This document shows, piece by piece, positions 8,678 to 16,790 of a DNA stretch of 64,000 nt. The position numbers were made by a program, and so were the translations under genes. The stretch lies in NCBI RefSeq assembly GCF_029269745.1, contig NZ_JARJHT010000001.1, positions 930,001-994,000 of the forward strand. The letters are read 5' to 3'. Numbering within the stretch: position 1 is the first letter of the stretch; the number at the start of each line of letters is the position of its first letter. The stretch is from Polluticoccus soli (GTDB lineage Bacteria > Bacteroidota > Bacteroidia > Chitinophagales > Chitinophagaceae). The notes beneath the pieces are model-generated. The model was not told the origin of the DNA. It did no database searches and was given only the letters and a program-made list of their open reading frames with translations.

Positions 8678-8693
8678 TGTGACCTAAGTCACA
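8678..8693. promoter_or_regulatory. Crp/Fnr-type operator upstream of first sulfur operon
   Basis: TGTGACCTAAGTCACA is a perfect palindrome of the class TGTGA-N6-TCACA. A shared decamer GAAATTTGCA follows 20 bp downstream (8714-8723); its GAAATTTG resembles the -7 box TAnnTTTG. The likely regulator is encoded at 12194-12847. A near-identical arrangement occurs at 13692-13738. Confidence 0.72.
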
Positions 8694-8727
8694 TTCAGAA
8701 TGTCTAAATCATAGAAATTTGCAGTTA

Positions 8728-9057
8728 ATGGCTTCGCTATCTAAATATCTCTTGCTACTGCTGATTATGGTCGGCTTGGTTTTCTCGAGCGGTTACGCCA
8801 ATATTAAAAAATGCAACAAATCGATTATAGGAATTAAAGTCGTTGGCTCAAGTTCTACAAACGAGGACAGCTCAAACAAAAATCTTCCACATAGCGTTAA
8901 AACTTGCCAAACGACCGATTGGACAAGTGCGCAAGAACTATACAATTTTCGGACAGTTCGTTTGTTCCCTGAAAGCACACAGCATCTATCAATTCTTGAC
9001 TCTTCAATTTGGTTGCAGGCTCCTGTCAACAAGCTGTATAAGCCGCCGCGCGGCTAA
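8728..9057 (+). CDS. Small secreted protein of unknown function (doubtful gene)
   Basis: The ATG at 8728 gives about 109 residues: a hydrophobic signal-like segment (MASLSKYLLLLLIMVGLVFS) followed by a polar region without recognisable domains. It is first in the sulfur operon and 43 bp upstream of the doxX-like gene. The -7-like box at 8714-8721 would place the transcript start almost on its ATG, making it leaderless or non-coding. No homologue is recognised. Confidence 0.4.
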   Translation: MASLSKYLLLLLIMVGLVFSSGYANIKKCNKSIIGIKVVGSSSTNEDSSNKNLPHSVKTCQTTDWTSAQELYNFRTVRLFPESTQHLSILDSSIWLQAPVNKLYKPPRG

Positions 9058-9100
9058 ACTCCTCCGCAGCATTTTTTTTCAACTTTTTTAAACAAACAAC

Positions 9101-9487
9101 ATGGAAAATGATAAGTATTTCCGGTTGTTGAGAGCTTTTTCGAGCCTGATATTCATATACGCGGGCGTGAAACATGTTGTGCATCCGGATAAAATCATCG
9201 GACGCATTTCAAAGGCAACGATTTTCGAAATATTGCCTTCTGTACAACTGTTCACGGTCATGGTGATAATAACAGGGATAATAATGATAGTGGGTGCAAT
9301 ATTGCTGCTAATTGGAAAATTCCAGGCACAGGCGGCTCTTGCACTGCTACTCGTCCTGATTCCGATTACACTTTCAGTACAACTTGAAAACCTCAACGAC
9401 CTCGGACCCTTTTTTAAGAACGTTGCCATTGCCGGCAGCCTAATCTTTATAATAAAAAAACATCCAGATGATAAAAAAACAAATTAG
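9101..9487 (+). CDS. DoxX-family membrane protein
   Basis: This 128-aa protein has four predicted membrane helices. The N-terminal pattern RLLRAFSSLIFIYAGVKHVVHPDKI matches DoxX/SURF4-like proteins in shape (helix, then H-x-x-x-P on the external side). DoxX relatives include a thiosulfate:quinone oxidoreductase subunit and many redox-linked proteins. Here it overlaps the dsrE-like gene by 20 bp, so the two are translationally linked. A role in passing electrons from sulfur oxidation to quinone is plausible but inferred. Confidence 0.75.
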   Translation: MENDKYFRLLRAFSSLIFIYAGVKHVVHPDKIIGRISKATIFEILPSVQLFTVMVIITGIIMIVGAILLLIGKFQAQAALALLLVLIPITLSVQLENLNDLGPFFKNVAIAGSLIFIIKKHPDDKKTN

Positions 9488-9884
9488 CATATTCTTATTC
9501 CTGCTTTTCGCATCGATGGTGGCCATCGCTCAAACAACAGGAGAAGACAACTTACTATTTCTTCTAAGAAAAAAGGAACATTTGGCTCAGGCCTTAGTCA
9601 CAGCAGAACAATTGAGAAGTTCTGAAAAGACGACCACAATAAACCCAGGCGAAATAGTAATCATCCTATGCGGTGAAGAAGTAAAGATGTTGACAGAGCC
9701 TTCATCTGTCGACCTCATCAAGAACGCCGAACGACTAAATGTTAATGTCGTGGCATGCGGACTATCGCTCAATAAATTCAACCTTAGCCGGCAACAGCTT
9801 CTGCCGGGGGTACGATATGTCACGAACGGATTTATAAAGGCATTCGAATTACAGAAGCAAGGGTATCTATCTGTTGAACTATAA
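9468..9884 (+). CDS. Periplasmic DsrE-family protein
   Basis: This 138-aa protein has an N-terminal signal peptide (MIKKQISIFLFLLFASMVAI, cleavage near AQT). A DsrE/DsrF-like fold follows, with VIILCGEEV (Cys68), NVNVVACGLSLNKF (Cys97) and GVRYVTNGFIKAFELQKQGY, typical of the family's C-terminal helix. Cys97 corresponds to the position that carries persulfides in DsrE proteins. Export suggests sulfane-sulfur binding in the periplasm. It sits between the DoxX and TlpA genes, spaced for one transcript. Confidence 0.8.
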   Translation: MIKKQISIFLFLLFASMVAIAQTTGEDNLLFLLRKKEHLAQALVTAEQLRSSEKTTTINPGEIVIILCGEEVKMLTEPSSVDLIKNAERLNVNVVACGLSLNKFNLSRQQLLPGVRYVTNGFIKAFELQKQGYLSVEL

Positions 9885-9894
9885 AATACAAATT

Positions 9895-10419
9895 ATGAAA
9901 CGATACTTTTTAATAACGCTGGTGGCTATATCATCAATAGCTGCATTGGCATACAGCAATCTGCCTTCATCAGTTGACAAAAAATCAGAGGTCATAGAAG
10001 CCGGCAAGGAATTCGCTTCACCACTTGAGTCACTTGACCTGGTTGATGCAAAAGGTAACAAACTCGATGCTTCATCTCTAAAAGGAAAAAACGTGTTCGT
10101 CAATATCTGGGCTTCGTGGTGTATGCCGTGCAAATTAGAGATGCCGGGTATACAAAGTCTCTATGGACAGACATCAAGAGAATCCAGTGTCTTTATCATG
10201 ATTTCGGTAGACGAAAGTGCGGCTAAAGCTCTGTCGTACGTCCAGAAAAAGGAATACACGGTTCCCGTATATTTCCCATCTGGGCCACTACCCGAATTAT
10301 TGAACGTGCGGTCGATACCTGCTACTTTTTTATTTGACAGGAAAGGGGCATTGGTCAAAACCGTTGAAGGTATGGGATACTTCAACACCCAAAAATATGT
10401 CGACTTGCTGTCTAAGTAA
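9895..10419 (+). CDS. TlpA-family thiol-disulfide oxidoreductase
   Basis: The ATG at 9895 is chosen over an upstream TTG because it begins a signal peptide (MKRYFLITLVAISSIAALAY). The 174-aa product has a thioredoxin fold with the active site WASWCMPC (Cys76, Cys79), a central ISVDES segment and the cis-Pro loop RSIPATFLFD. TlpA/ResA proteins reduce periplasmic disulfides. Here it may reduce or recycle persulfidated cysteines on the DsrE or SoxB-like partners. It starts 11 bp after dsrE and ends 18 bp before the SoxB-like gene. Confidence 0.85.
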   Translation: MKRYFLITLVAISSIAALAYSNLPSSVDKKSEVIEAGKEFASPLESLDLVDAKGNKLDASSLKGKNVFVNIWASWCMPCKLEMPGIQSLYGQTSRESSVFIMISVDESAAKALSYVQKKEYTVPVYFPSGPLPELLNVRSIPATFLFDRKGALVKTVEGMGYFNTQKYVDLLSK

Positions 10420-10437
10420 TAACTAATAAACGATTCT

Positions 10438-12108
10438 ATGCAGAACAGGAGAGATTTTCTACGCAATTCGGCACTGGCTGGAATGGGATTCATGCTTGGA
10501 CCAGCAGATGTAGCCGGGGCAAATAAAACACGAACCAATATGGAACAGGGAAGCGGAAAATCAAAAATTACGATTCTTCATACAACCGATGTGCACTGCC
10601 AGCTGCATCCACACGATGAAATGTTCTGGGAAAACGACAAAATGACCTTTAGAAAAACAGGGGGGTATGCGCATATCGATTCGTACTTTCAGGAGGTGAG
10701 GAACGAAAACCCGAATACAATCATCGTTGACACCGGTGATATGTTCCAGGGTAGTGAACTCAGCGTCAAAACTTCGGGAAATGTTATGCCCCCTATACTT
10801 AACGCGATGGGTTACGGTCTGTTTCTTCCCGGAAATTGGGAAGTGGTATACGGCAAACAACAGATGCTACGGCTTATGGGCTCTCTAAATGCGCCTAAGA
10901 CATGCGCCAATATGTATCACGACCTTGGCGATGGCCGGAAGGGTGAGCTGATATTCCCACCCTACCATATCTGGAATATCGCAGGGGTGAAAATCGGCTT
11001 TATCGGCTATACAGACCATTTAGTTCCCGTTCGCCAGTCACCAATGTATAGCAAAGGCATCGTGTACACAGAACCCGAGGAGAACATCGAACATTATGTC
11101 ACTCACCTGCGTCGGAACGAACAATGCCAGTTTGTAATCGTACTGTCGCACCTTGGATTATCACAACAGATAGCGCTTGCCAATAACCCTGCCTGCGAGG
11201 GTGTTGACTACATCCTCGGTGGAGACACGCACGAACGTGTCAGGAAGCCCATCGAATGCACGTATGCGAAAGTAGTCGAACCTGGAGCCTTTGGCTCATT
11301 TACCGGAAGGCTCGACCTCATCGTGGAAAACGGCAATATAATCGAAGAGTCCTACGAGCTGGTTGAAATGACCGCCACGAAATACCGGCCCACAGAGCGT
11401 ATATCAAGGTTAGTCGAAGCAGCCGAAGCTCCGATGTTGCAGGAAATGAATAAAATCATTGGCTACAGTACCATACCGCTTTACAGGTACTTTGTTATCG
11501 AAAACACGATTGATACCCTGATTACCAATGCCGTAAAATGGAAAGTGAACGCAGACATTGCTTTGTCGAACGGATTTCGTTTTTGCCCGCCGCGCGTTGA
11601 ACGGGATAAAACTGGAAATATTCCGATAACGGAGGCTTTTTTGTACGACATGTTGCCGGTTGACAGCAAAGTCAGAACTGCCAAAGCAACTGGACGGCAG
11701 ATTGTTCAATGGCTCGAAAAAGAAATGAACAACGTATTTGCCACGCAGGCCGAACAACGATTCGGGGGATGGCTGGTCAAGTTCAGCGGGATGAACGTTG
11801 TATTTGAAGCTCATGGAGCAGCCAATAAGAGAATTAAGTCTGTGCATATTGGAGGAGAGCCGATACAAGTAAACAGGATATATATGCTAAGCGCCTGTGA
11901 GCGTGAAGGCGACCCCGATGATGTCCTCTGCCGTCTCAAAGGTGTCGAAAGCGCGGCAAATACCTCTTTTACGCTACATGAAGCTGTTAAGGAATACCTT
12001 GCTGCATTTAGCCCGGTCACTCCGGAGCCGCCCGGAAACGCTGTGGCAACGGATGTATCACGGCAACTGCTTACCCAAGTGACAGGAGTGGATTACAAAT
12101 TCACCTGA
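10438..12108 (+). CDS. SoxB-like metallophosphoesterase / 5'-nucleotidase-superfamily hydrolase, Tat-exported
   Basis: This 556-aa protein begins with a twin-arginine signal (NRRDFLRNSALAGMGFM). The metallophosphoesterase domain (about 43-300) carries HTTDVH (Asp51, His53), VDTGDMFQG (Asp101), LPGNWEVVYG (133-139), VLSHLG and GGDTHE. The C-terminal domain (about 340-540) includes ADIALSNGFRF, close to a SoxB sequence. The GNWE box has Trp where 5'-nucleotidases have His (GNHE), as SoxB does in GHWE. SoxB cleaves sulfonate from a Cys-bound SoxYZ carrier, but no soxYZ, soxXA or soxCD is in the window. A different carrier, or another phospho- or sulfo-ester, is possible. The assignment to SoxB rather than UshA-like nucleotidases rests on this motif and the sulfur context. 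Confidence 0.75.
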   Translation: MQNRRDFLRNSALAGMGFMLGPADVAGANKTRTNMEQGSGKSKITILHTTDVHCQLHPHDEMFWENDKMTFRKTGGYAHIDSYFQEVRNENPNTIIVDTGDMFQGSELSVKTSGNVMPPILNAMGYGLFLPGNWEVVYGKQQMLRLMGSLNAPKTCANMYHDLGDGRKGELIFPPYHIWNIAGVKIGFIGYTDHLVPVRQSPMYSKGIVYTEPEENIEHYVTHLRRNEQCQFVIVLSHLGLSQQIALANNPACEGVDYILGGDTHERVRKPIECTYAKVVEPGAFGSFTGRLDLIVENGNIIEESYELVEMTATKYRPTERISRLVEAAEAPMLQEMNKIIGYSTIPLYRYFVIENTIDTLITNAVKWKVNADIALSNGFRFCPPRVERDKTGNIPITEAFLYDMLPVDSKVRTAKATGRQIVQWLEKEMNNVFATQAEQRFGGWLVKFSGMNVVFEAHGAANKRIKSVHIGGEPIQVNRIYMLSACEREGDPDDVLCRLKGVESAANTSFTLHEAVKEYLAAFSPVTPEPPGNAVATDVSRQLLTQVTGVDYKFT

Positions 12109-12113
12109 TTTTC

Positions 12114-12156
12114 AACTGCAAGAGGCGATTGGCCTATTTTGTCGCCTCTTGCAGTT
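12114..12156 (+). terminator. Long hairpin after SoxB-like gene
   Basis: AACTGCAAGAGGCGA (12114-12128) and TCGCCTCTTGCAGTT (12142-12156) are perfect 15-bp inverted repeats with a 13-base loop. It follows the stop codon by 5 bases. No T-run follows, so it may act as an attenuator or mRNA 3'-end stabiliser instead of a classical terminator. Confidence 0.55.
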
Positions 12157-12193
12157 AAATTGCATGAACGCTCAATAACCTAACACGGCCTAA

Positions 12194-12847
12194 ATGGTAT
12201 CACAACAAGAACTCAAGTCTATTTTTCCGTCGTTTGAAGATTCATTAATTGATGAACTTGCCAATGCGAGCGACTGCAAGACGTTCAAGGACGGTACGCT
12301 ATTGATGAAGACCGGCCAGTACATACGTTCTACCATGATAGTTCTCGACGGACTGGTCAAAGTGTTTCGTGAAGATGAGGAGGGCAATGAATACTTTATG
12401 TATTTCATTGAGCCAGGGCAAGCCTGTGCTCTTTCTATGGTTTGTTCATCAACGCAGGACACGAGCGAACTGACCGCCGTCGCAGTCGGTGACATCGAGG
12501 TGTTAACCGTCCCGCTCTCCAAAATGGATGAATTGATGGCTAAATACACGGACTGGTACCAGTTCGTACTGAGAACTTACCGTAAGCGCTTCGAGGAATT
12601 GCTGGTCACAATCGACCATATCGCATTCAGGAATATGGACGAACGATTGGTTTTTTACCTTAAGAAAACGCAAAAAGGCCTCAAGTCTAATATCATTCCT
12701 CTTACACATGCCGAGATAGCTAACGAATTGAACTCGTCTCGTGAGGTTATCACGCGCCTGATGAAAAAGCTTGCTGAAAAAGGGGCCGTTAAGCTCAATC
12801 GGAATAGCGTGGAAATTATCGATGCCACCTTGCTGGATGTGACTTAA
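12194..12847 (+). CDS. Crp/Fnr-family transcription regulator of the sulfur cluster
   Basis: This 217-aa protein has a cyclic-nucleotide-binding-like beta domain (about 15-115), a dimer helix (about 118-150) and a winged HTH (about 150-210). The recognition helix reads SSREVITRLMKKL with Arg183, Glu184 and Arg188. These have the same spacing as the R-E-R residues with which E. coli CRP reads TGTGA. The cyclic-AMP phosphate-binding signature is not evident, so another signal is likely. Cys28, Cys78 and Cys84 lie in the sensor domain and could sense persulfide or redox state, by analogy only. It sits between the two sulfur operons, each preceded by a TGTGA-N6-TCAC site, and 15 bp before the TauE gene. 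Confidence 0.9.
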   Translation: MVSQQELKSIFPSFEDSLIDELANASDCKTFKDGTLLMKTGQYIRSTMIVLDGLVKVFREDEEGNEYFMYFIEPGQACALSMVCSSTQDTSELTAVAVGDIEVLTVPLSKMDELMAKYTDWYQFVLRTYRKRFEELLVTIDHIAFRNMDERLVFYLKKTQKGLKSNIIPLTHAEIANELNSSREVITRLMKKLAEKGAVKLNRNSVEIIDATLLDVT

Positions 12848-12862
12848 ATCACCGAGCAAGCC

Positions 12863-13687
12863 ATGCTGTCTGACGAAATTCGCAGCATGGAAATATTAGG
12901 TTACCTGGCCGCTACGCTAATAGGCATATCTCTGGGGTTGATTGGAGGAGGAGGCTCCATCCTAACCGTACCTGTGCTCGTTTATCTTTTTGGTATCGAC
13001 GTTACTCTTTCTACCTCTTACTCTTTATTCATTATCGGTACTACGAGCCTTGTCGGTGCATACAGGAATTACAGAAAAGGCCAGGTCAGCATAAGAACCG
13101 CTCTGCTATTCGGGATTTCTTCAATAGCAACCGTATATATATCGCGGAAGTTCCTATTGCCCGTCGTTCCGGACGTCCTTTTCAATATTGGCGATTTTCA
13201 CGTTACCAGGTCTTTCGCTACGATGACGCTGTTCGCTGCATTAATGCTGTTCGCGTCACTTTCAATGATTAAATCGAACGATAGCCCTGCAGAGCCATCA
13301 AAATCACACCATGGGGCACGTTTCCTATCGAACCTGTTGTTCGCCGGTATCGGAGTTGGTCTGGTGACAGGGCTGCTTGGAGCGGGAGGTGGCTTTCTCC
13401 TTATACCTGTTCTGGTGTTGCTGTTCAGGATGCCGATGAAAGAAGCGGTTGGCACTTCCCTTCTCATTATCGCACTCAATTCCCTCTTTGGATTCGCCGG
13501 AGATATGGGAAACGTAACGCCTGATTGGAAACTATTATTAACGCTTACGGCGATAGCCATCTCAGGCATTCTGGCCGGAGGAATGCTGAGCAATCGAATC
13601 GATGGGAAACGACTGAAAAAAAGCTTTGGCTGGTTTGTGTTGATAATGGCCGTCTATATCCTGATAAAGGAAACTTTATTGCGCTGA
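12863..13687 (+). CDS. TauE/SafE-family sulfite/organosulfonate exporter
   Basis: This 274-aa membrane protein has about eight hydrophobic helices and two internal repeats. Each repeat begins with a glycine-rich loop: GISLGLIGGGGSILTVPVL near 22-40 and GLVTGLLGAGGGFLLIPVLV in the second half. This is the signature of TauE/SafE permeases, which export sulfite, sulfoacetate or related anions. Export of sulfite made by the dioxygenase in the next operon fits the context. The ATG at 12887 (MEILGYLAATL) is an equally good start. It is probably co-transcribed with the crp-type gene. Confidence 0.85.
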   Translation: MLSDEIRSMEILGYLAATLIGISLGLIGGGGSILTVPVLVYLFGIDVTLSTSYSLFIIGTTSLVGAYRNYRKGQVSIRTALLFGISSIATVYISRKFLLPVVPDVLFNIGDFHVTRSFATMTLFAALMLFASLSMIKSNDSPAEPSKSHHGARFLSNLLFAGIGVGLVTGLLGAGGGFLLIPVLVLLFRMPMKEAVGTSLLIIALNSLFGFAGDMGNVTPDWKLLLTLTAIAISGILAGGMLSNRIDGKRLKKSFGWFVLIMAVYILIKETLLR

Positions 13688-13691
13688 TTAG

Positions 13692-13707
13692 TGTGACCCA
13701 AGTCACT
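13692..13707. promoter_or_regulatory. Crp/Fnr-type operator upstream of second sulfur operon
   Basis: TGTGACCCAAGTCACT shares the 14-base core GTGACCYAAGTCAC with the site at 8678-8693. GAAATTTGCA follows at 13729-13738, 21 bp downstream, then the ATG at 13757. If GAAATTTG is the -7 box, the operator centre would lie near -40, a class-II activator position. This is inference from spacing. Confidence 0.7.
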
Positions 13708-13756
13708 GATGGGTCCCGCTCCATAACGGAAATTTGCATCAAGAAACAATCAATTT

Positions 13757-15169
13757 ATGAAAGTAGAACAAATTTATACCGGCTGTCTTGCACAAGGCGC
13801 CTACTATATTGAGAACAATGGCGAAGTCGCAATCATCGACCCGCTGCGGGAAGTTGCGCCCTACATCGAAAAAGCCAACAAGGACAACTCGTCCATCAAA
13901 TACGTTTTCGAAACGCACTTTCACGCGGACTTTGTTTCTGGCCATATCGATTTGTCGAAGAAAACAGGCGCGCCTATTATTTACGGGCCAATGGCCAACC
14001 CTGGATTCGATGCCATCATAGCAAAAGACGGCCAGGAGTTCAAGCTTGGAGACGCAACAATAAAAGTACTGCACACTCCCGGACACACTATGGAAAGCAC
14101 GTGTTATTTACTCATTGATAAAGAAGGCAAAAAGACAGCCCTTTTCTCAGGCGATACGCTATTTATCGGTGATGTCGGCAGGCCGGACCTTGCGCAAAAA
14201 GGTGGAATCTCACAGGAGGAACTTGCAAGCACTTTGTTTGACTCCCTGCGGTCAAAGATAATGAGTCTTCCCGATGACGTCGTGGTCTATCCAGCACATG
14301 GCGCCGGTAGCGCATGCGGCAAAAACATGAGCAAGGAAACGACAGATACTATTGGCAATCAAAAGAAAAGCAACTATGCGTTACGAGCCGACATGACCAG
14401 AGAGGAATTTATAAAAGAAGTGACCACGGGCCTGCTGCCTCCACCGTCATACTTTCCATTAAATGTCATGATGAACAAACAAGGATATGAAAGCATAGAT
14501 GAGGTTCTCACACGTGGTTTACAGGCCCTGTCTCCCGATGCCTTCGAGTCCGCTGCCAACGAAACGGGGGCATTGGTACTCGACACCAGGGACGCTCAAA
14601 CATTCGCGAAGGGCTTTATCCCCAATTCCATTAATATCGGTATCGATGGCAACTTCGCGCCGTGGATCGGCGCGCTTGTGCCTGACATTAAACAACAAAT
14701 ACTCATCGTCGCTGAGCCCGGGCGGGAAGAAGAAGTGGTTACCCGCTTATCGCGAGTAGGTTACGATTATAGTATTGGCTACCTGGAAGGCGGTTTTGAG
14801 TCTTGGCTTAAATCGGGTAAAGAAACCGACACAATAGAATCGATAAGCGCTGACGAACTCTCCCGGTTAGGACAAAACGAAAAGCTGGAAATTATAGATG
14901 TACGTAAGAGCTCAGAGTATCAAAGCGAGCATATTGTTGACGCTACCAATGCCCCCCTCGATGCTGTCAATGAGAGCATGAAACTGCTTGACAAGGATAA
15001 ACGGTACTACGTCCATTGCGCGGGAGGTTACAGGTCAATGATATTCGCTTCTATACTTAAGGCTCGCGGATATGATAATCTCATAGACGTGAAGGGCGGC
15101 TTTAAGGCCATAAAAGACAGTAACCGATTCTCCCTTACAGATTACGTTTGCCCTACAACACTATTATAA
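13757..15169 (+). CDS. Persulfide dioxygenase (metallo-beta-lactamase fold) fused to two rhodanese domains
   Basis: This 470-aa protein has an N-terminal metallo-beta-lactamase domain with THFHADFVSGH (His54, His56, Asp58), HTPGHT (His110), SGDTLFIGDVGRPDL (Asp133) and YPAHG (His181). The GDVGRPDL sequence is typical of ETHE1-type persulfide dioxygenases, which oxidise glutathione persulfide or a similar thiol to sulfite with Fe and O2. Rhodanese domain 1 (about 265-355) lacks the catalytic Cys: the loop reads IVAEPGREEE with Ala319. Rhodanese domain 2 (about 365-460) keeps it at Cys421 in HCAGGYRS. A cytoplasmic enzyme joining persulfide oxidation to sulfur transfer is likely. It leads the second operon. 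Confidence 0.9.
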   Translation: MKVEQIYTGCLAQGAYYIENNGEVAIIDPLREVAPYIEKANKDNSSIKYVFETHFHADFVSGHIDLSKKTGAPIIYGPMANPGFDAIIAKDGQEFKLGDATIKVLHTPGHTMESTCYLLIDKEGKKTALFSGDTLFIGDVGRPDLAQKGGISQEELASTLFDSLRSKIMSLPDDVVVYPAHGAGSACGKNMSKETTDTIGNQKKSNYALRADMTREEFIKEVTTGLLPPPSYFPLNVMMNKQGYESIDEVLTRGLQALSPDAFESAANETGALVLDTRDAQTFAKGFIPNSINIGIDGNFAPWIGALVPDIKQQILIVAEPGREEEVVTRLSRVGYDYSIGYLEGGFESWLKSGKETDTIESISADELSRLGQNEKLEIIDVRKSSEYQSEHIVDATNAPLDAVNESMKLLDKDKRYYVHCAGGYRSMIFASILKARGYDNLIDVKGGFKAIKDSNRFSLTDYVCPTTLL

Positions 15170-15187
15170 CCATAAAAAATATAGACT

Positions 15188-15496
15188 ATGTTTAACATCA
15201 GCAATCTTTTCGGGGGTCCGAAACAGGACATCAAAAAAATATACAATGACGGCGCTTATGTAATTGACGTTCGTAGTGCCGATGAATTCCGCGCAGGACA
15301 TTTCCAAGGAGCGGCCAATATCCCGCTCGATACAATCGCAACCCAGGTTGAGCATATTCGTAAGAAAGGCAAACCGGTGATATTGATATGCCGTTCGGGA
15401 GCAAGAAGTTGCATCGCTACTAATGTTTTAAAAAACGCTGGTCTTGAGGCATACAACGGCGGTGGCTGGACAGACTTTAAAGCAAAGGTGGCGTGA
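15188..15496 (+). CDS. Single-domain rhodanese sulfurtransferase
   Basis: This 102-aa protein is one rhodanese domain. It has the entry motif VIDVRSADEFRAGHFQGAANIPL and the active-site loop ICRSGARS with Cys68 as the persulfide carrier. There is no signal peptide, so it acts in the cytoplasm. It probably moves sulfane sulfur between thiosulfate, low-molecular-weight thiols and the dioxygenase encoded 18 bp upstream. Its stop overlaps the next start by 4 bases. Confidence 0.9.
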   Translation: MFNISNLFGGPKQDIKKIYNDGAYVIDVRSADEFRAGHFQGAANIPLDTIATQVEHIRKKGKPVILICRSGARSCIATNVLKNAGLEAYNGGGWTDFKAKVA

Positions 15497-16233
15497 ACAA
15501 AACGATAGCGGTTATTCTGTTAGCCGTTGCCTTGGCCATCGGTTTTCAATCACATGGCCAGCATCTGAACGGTTGGCTGCGTACGACGGGGAGTTTACGG
15601 TTGACAGATAAATGGAAGACGGACATGGAATTACAGGGCAGGTGGCAAAATGGCTTGAACAATATCAATCCATTAAAAGAGAAGCTACTTTTCTCATACC
15701 GGCACTGGGTATATTACAAACATGACGAGTCGTTGCAATTTGGCCTGTCTCCCTTCGCATATTACTCGCTGTTCAAAATCATAGAGGACTCAACCGATTA
15801 TAATACGTCACCGGTCCATGAATATAGAACCACAATATCGGCTGAAGTCCGGCACAAATTGATTGGCAATCTATACGCGACCGACAAAACCATGCTTGAA
15901 TATCGAATATTTAGCCAGAGCGGCAACATTCTTAGGCTGCGAAATAAACTGGGGCTGGAATACAAAATAAATAAGCCCCTGGCCTTGAAGCTATCTCATG
16001 AGGTATTGCTGAATGCAGCAGGAGTCGAGAAACAGTATTTTTTCGACCACGAACGAACCGGCGTGAGTATGGAAATTAGAACTGCGATGGGATATGTGGA
16101 AGCAGGATACATACGCGCAAGTCGCCTACCTGTGTTAGCGGAAACAATACTGACCGAAAACAACCTTTTTATCAATTTAGGATTTACGATTAATCAAAAC
16201 AGACAAGTTATCAGTAATGTTAGAAATCATTAA
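15493..16233 (+). CDS. DUF2490-family outer-membrane beta-barrel-like protein
   Basis: A GTG start at 15493 overlaps the rhodanese stop (GTGA), indicating translational coupling. The 246-aa product has a signal peptide (MNKTIAVILLAVALAIGFQS) and alternating strands such as WLRTTGSLRLTDKWKTDMEL, RHWVYYKHDE and YRTTISAEVRHKL. This matches DUF2490, proteins predicted to form small outer-membrane barrels. A role as an outer-membrane pore for sulfur compounds is suggested only by context. Its 3' end overlaps the YeeE gene by 17 bp. Confidence 0.75.
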   Translation: MNKTIAVILLAVALAIGFQSHGQHLNGWLRTTGSLRLTDKWKTDMELQGRWQNGLNNINPLKEKLLFSYRHWVYYKHDESLQFGLSPFAYYSLFKIIEDSTDYNTSPVHEYRTTISAEVRHKLIGNLYATDKTMLEYRIFSQSGNILRLRNKLGLEYKINKPLALKLSHEVLLNAAGVEKQYFFDHERTGVSMEIRTAMGYVEAGYIRASRLPVLAETILTENNLFINLGFTINQNRQVISNVRNH

Positions 16234-16780
16234 ACAGCCCTGGCCCTGGTATATCGCAGGACCGCTCATCGGGCTCACCGTACCAGCTTTGCTAATTCTG
16301 GGAAACAAGCACTTTGGTATTTCAGCGAACTTGCGTCACATCTGTGCGGCATGTATTCCGGCTAAAGTCCCCTTCTTCAAGTATGATTGGAAAAAGGAGG
16401 TTTGGAACTTGCTATTCGTAGTTGGAATTATAGGTGGGGCTGCGATTGCTGCCATATGGTTACAAAACCCGGCATCCATTGAGCTCAATCCAAAGCTTGT
16501 TGAAGAATTGGCGGGTTATGGAATAACAAATTACGACTCGCTGGTCCCAGGACAATTGTTTTCCTTTGAGAACCTTTTAACAATAAGAGGGTTTCTTATC
16601 ATGATAGTTGGAGGCTTCGTCGTAGGCTTCGGTACCAGGTATGCCGGTGGTTGCACGTCAGGCCACTCAATAATGGGGCTATCGAATCTTCAATGGCCGT
16701 CTCTCGTGGCAACAATAAGCTTTATGGTTGGCGGCTTCTTAATGGCCAACTTCATTTTACCACTCATTATGGCTCTCTAA
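16217..16780 (+). CDS. YeeE/YedE (sulfur transport) half-size permease, subunit 1
   Basis: This 187-aa protein has about five membrane helices and the signature RYAGGCTSGHSIMGLS with Cys146. In YeeE/TsuA thiosulfate permeases the conserved cysteines pass thiosulfate through the membrane by S-H...S contacts. This half-size form normally works with a second half encoded next to it. Extra cysteines occur in HICAACIPAK (about 41-50). Uptake of thiosulfate or another sulfane-sulfur anion is likely. It overlaps the DUF2490 gene by 17 bp. Confidence 0.88.
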   Translation: MLEIIKQPWPWYIAGPLIGLTVPALLILGNKHFGISANLRHICAACIPAKVPFFKYDWKKEVWNLLFVVGIIGGAAIAAIWLQNPASIELNPKLVEELAGYGITNYDSLVPGQLFSFENLLTIRGFLIMIVGGFVVGFGTRYAGGCTSGHSIMGLSNLQWPSLVATISFMVGGFLMANFILPLIMAL

Positions 16781-16790
16781 AACAAAACAA

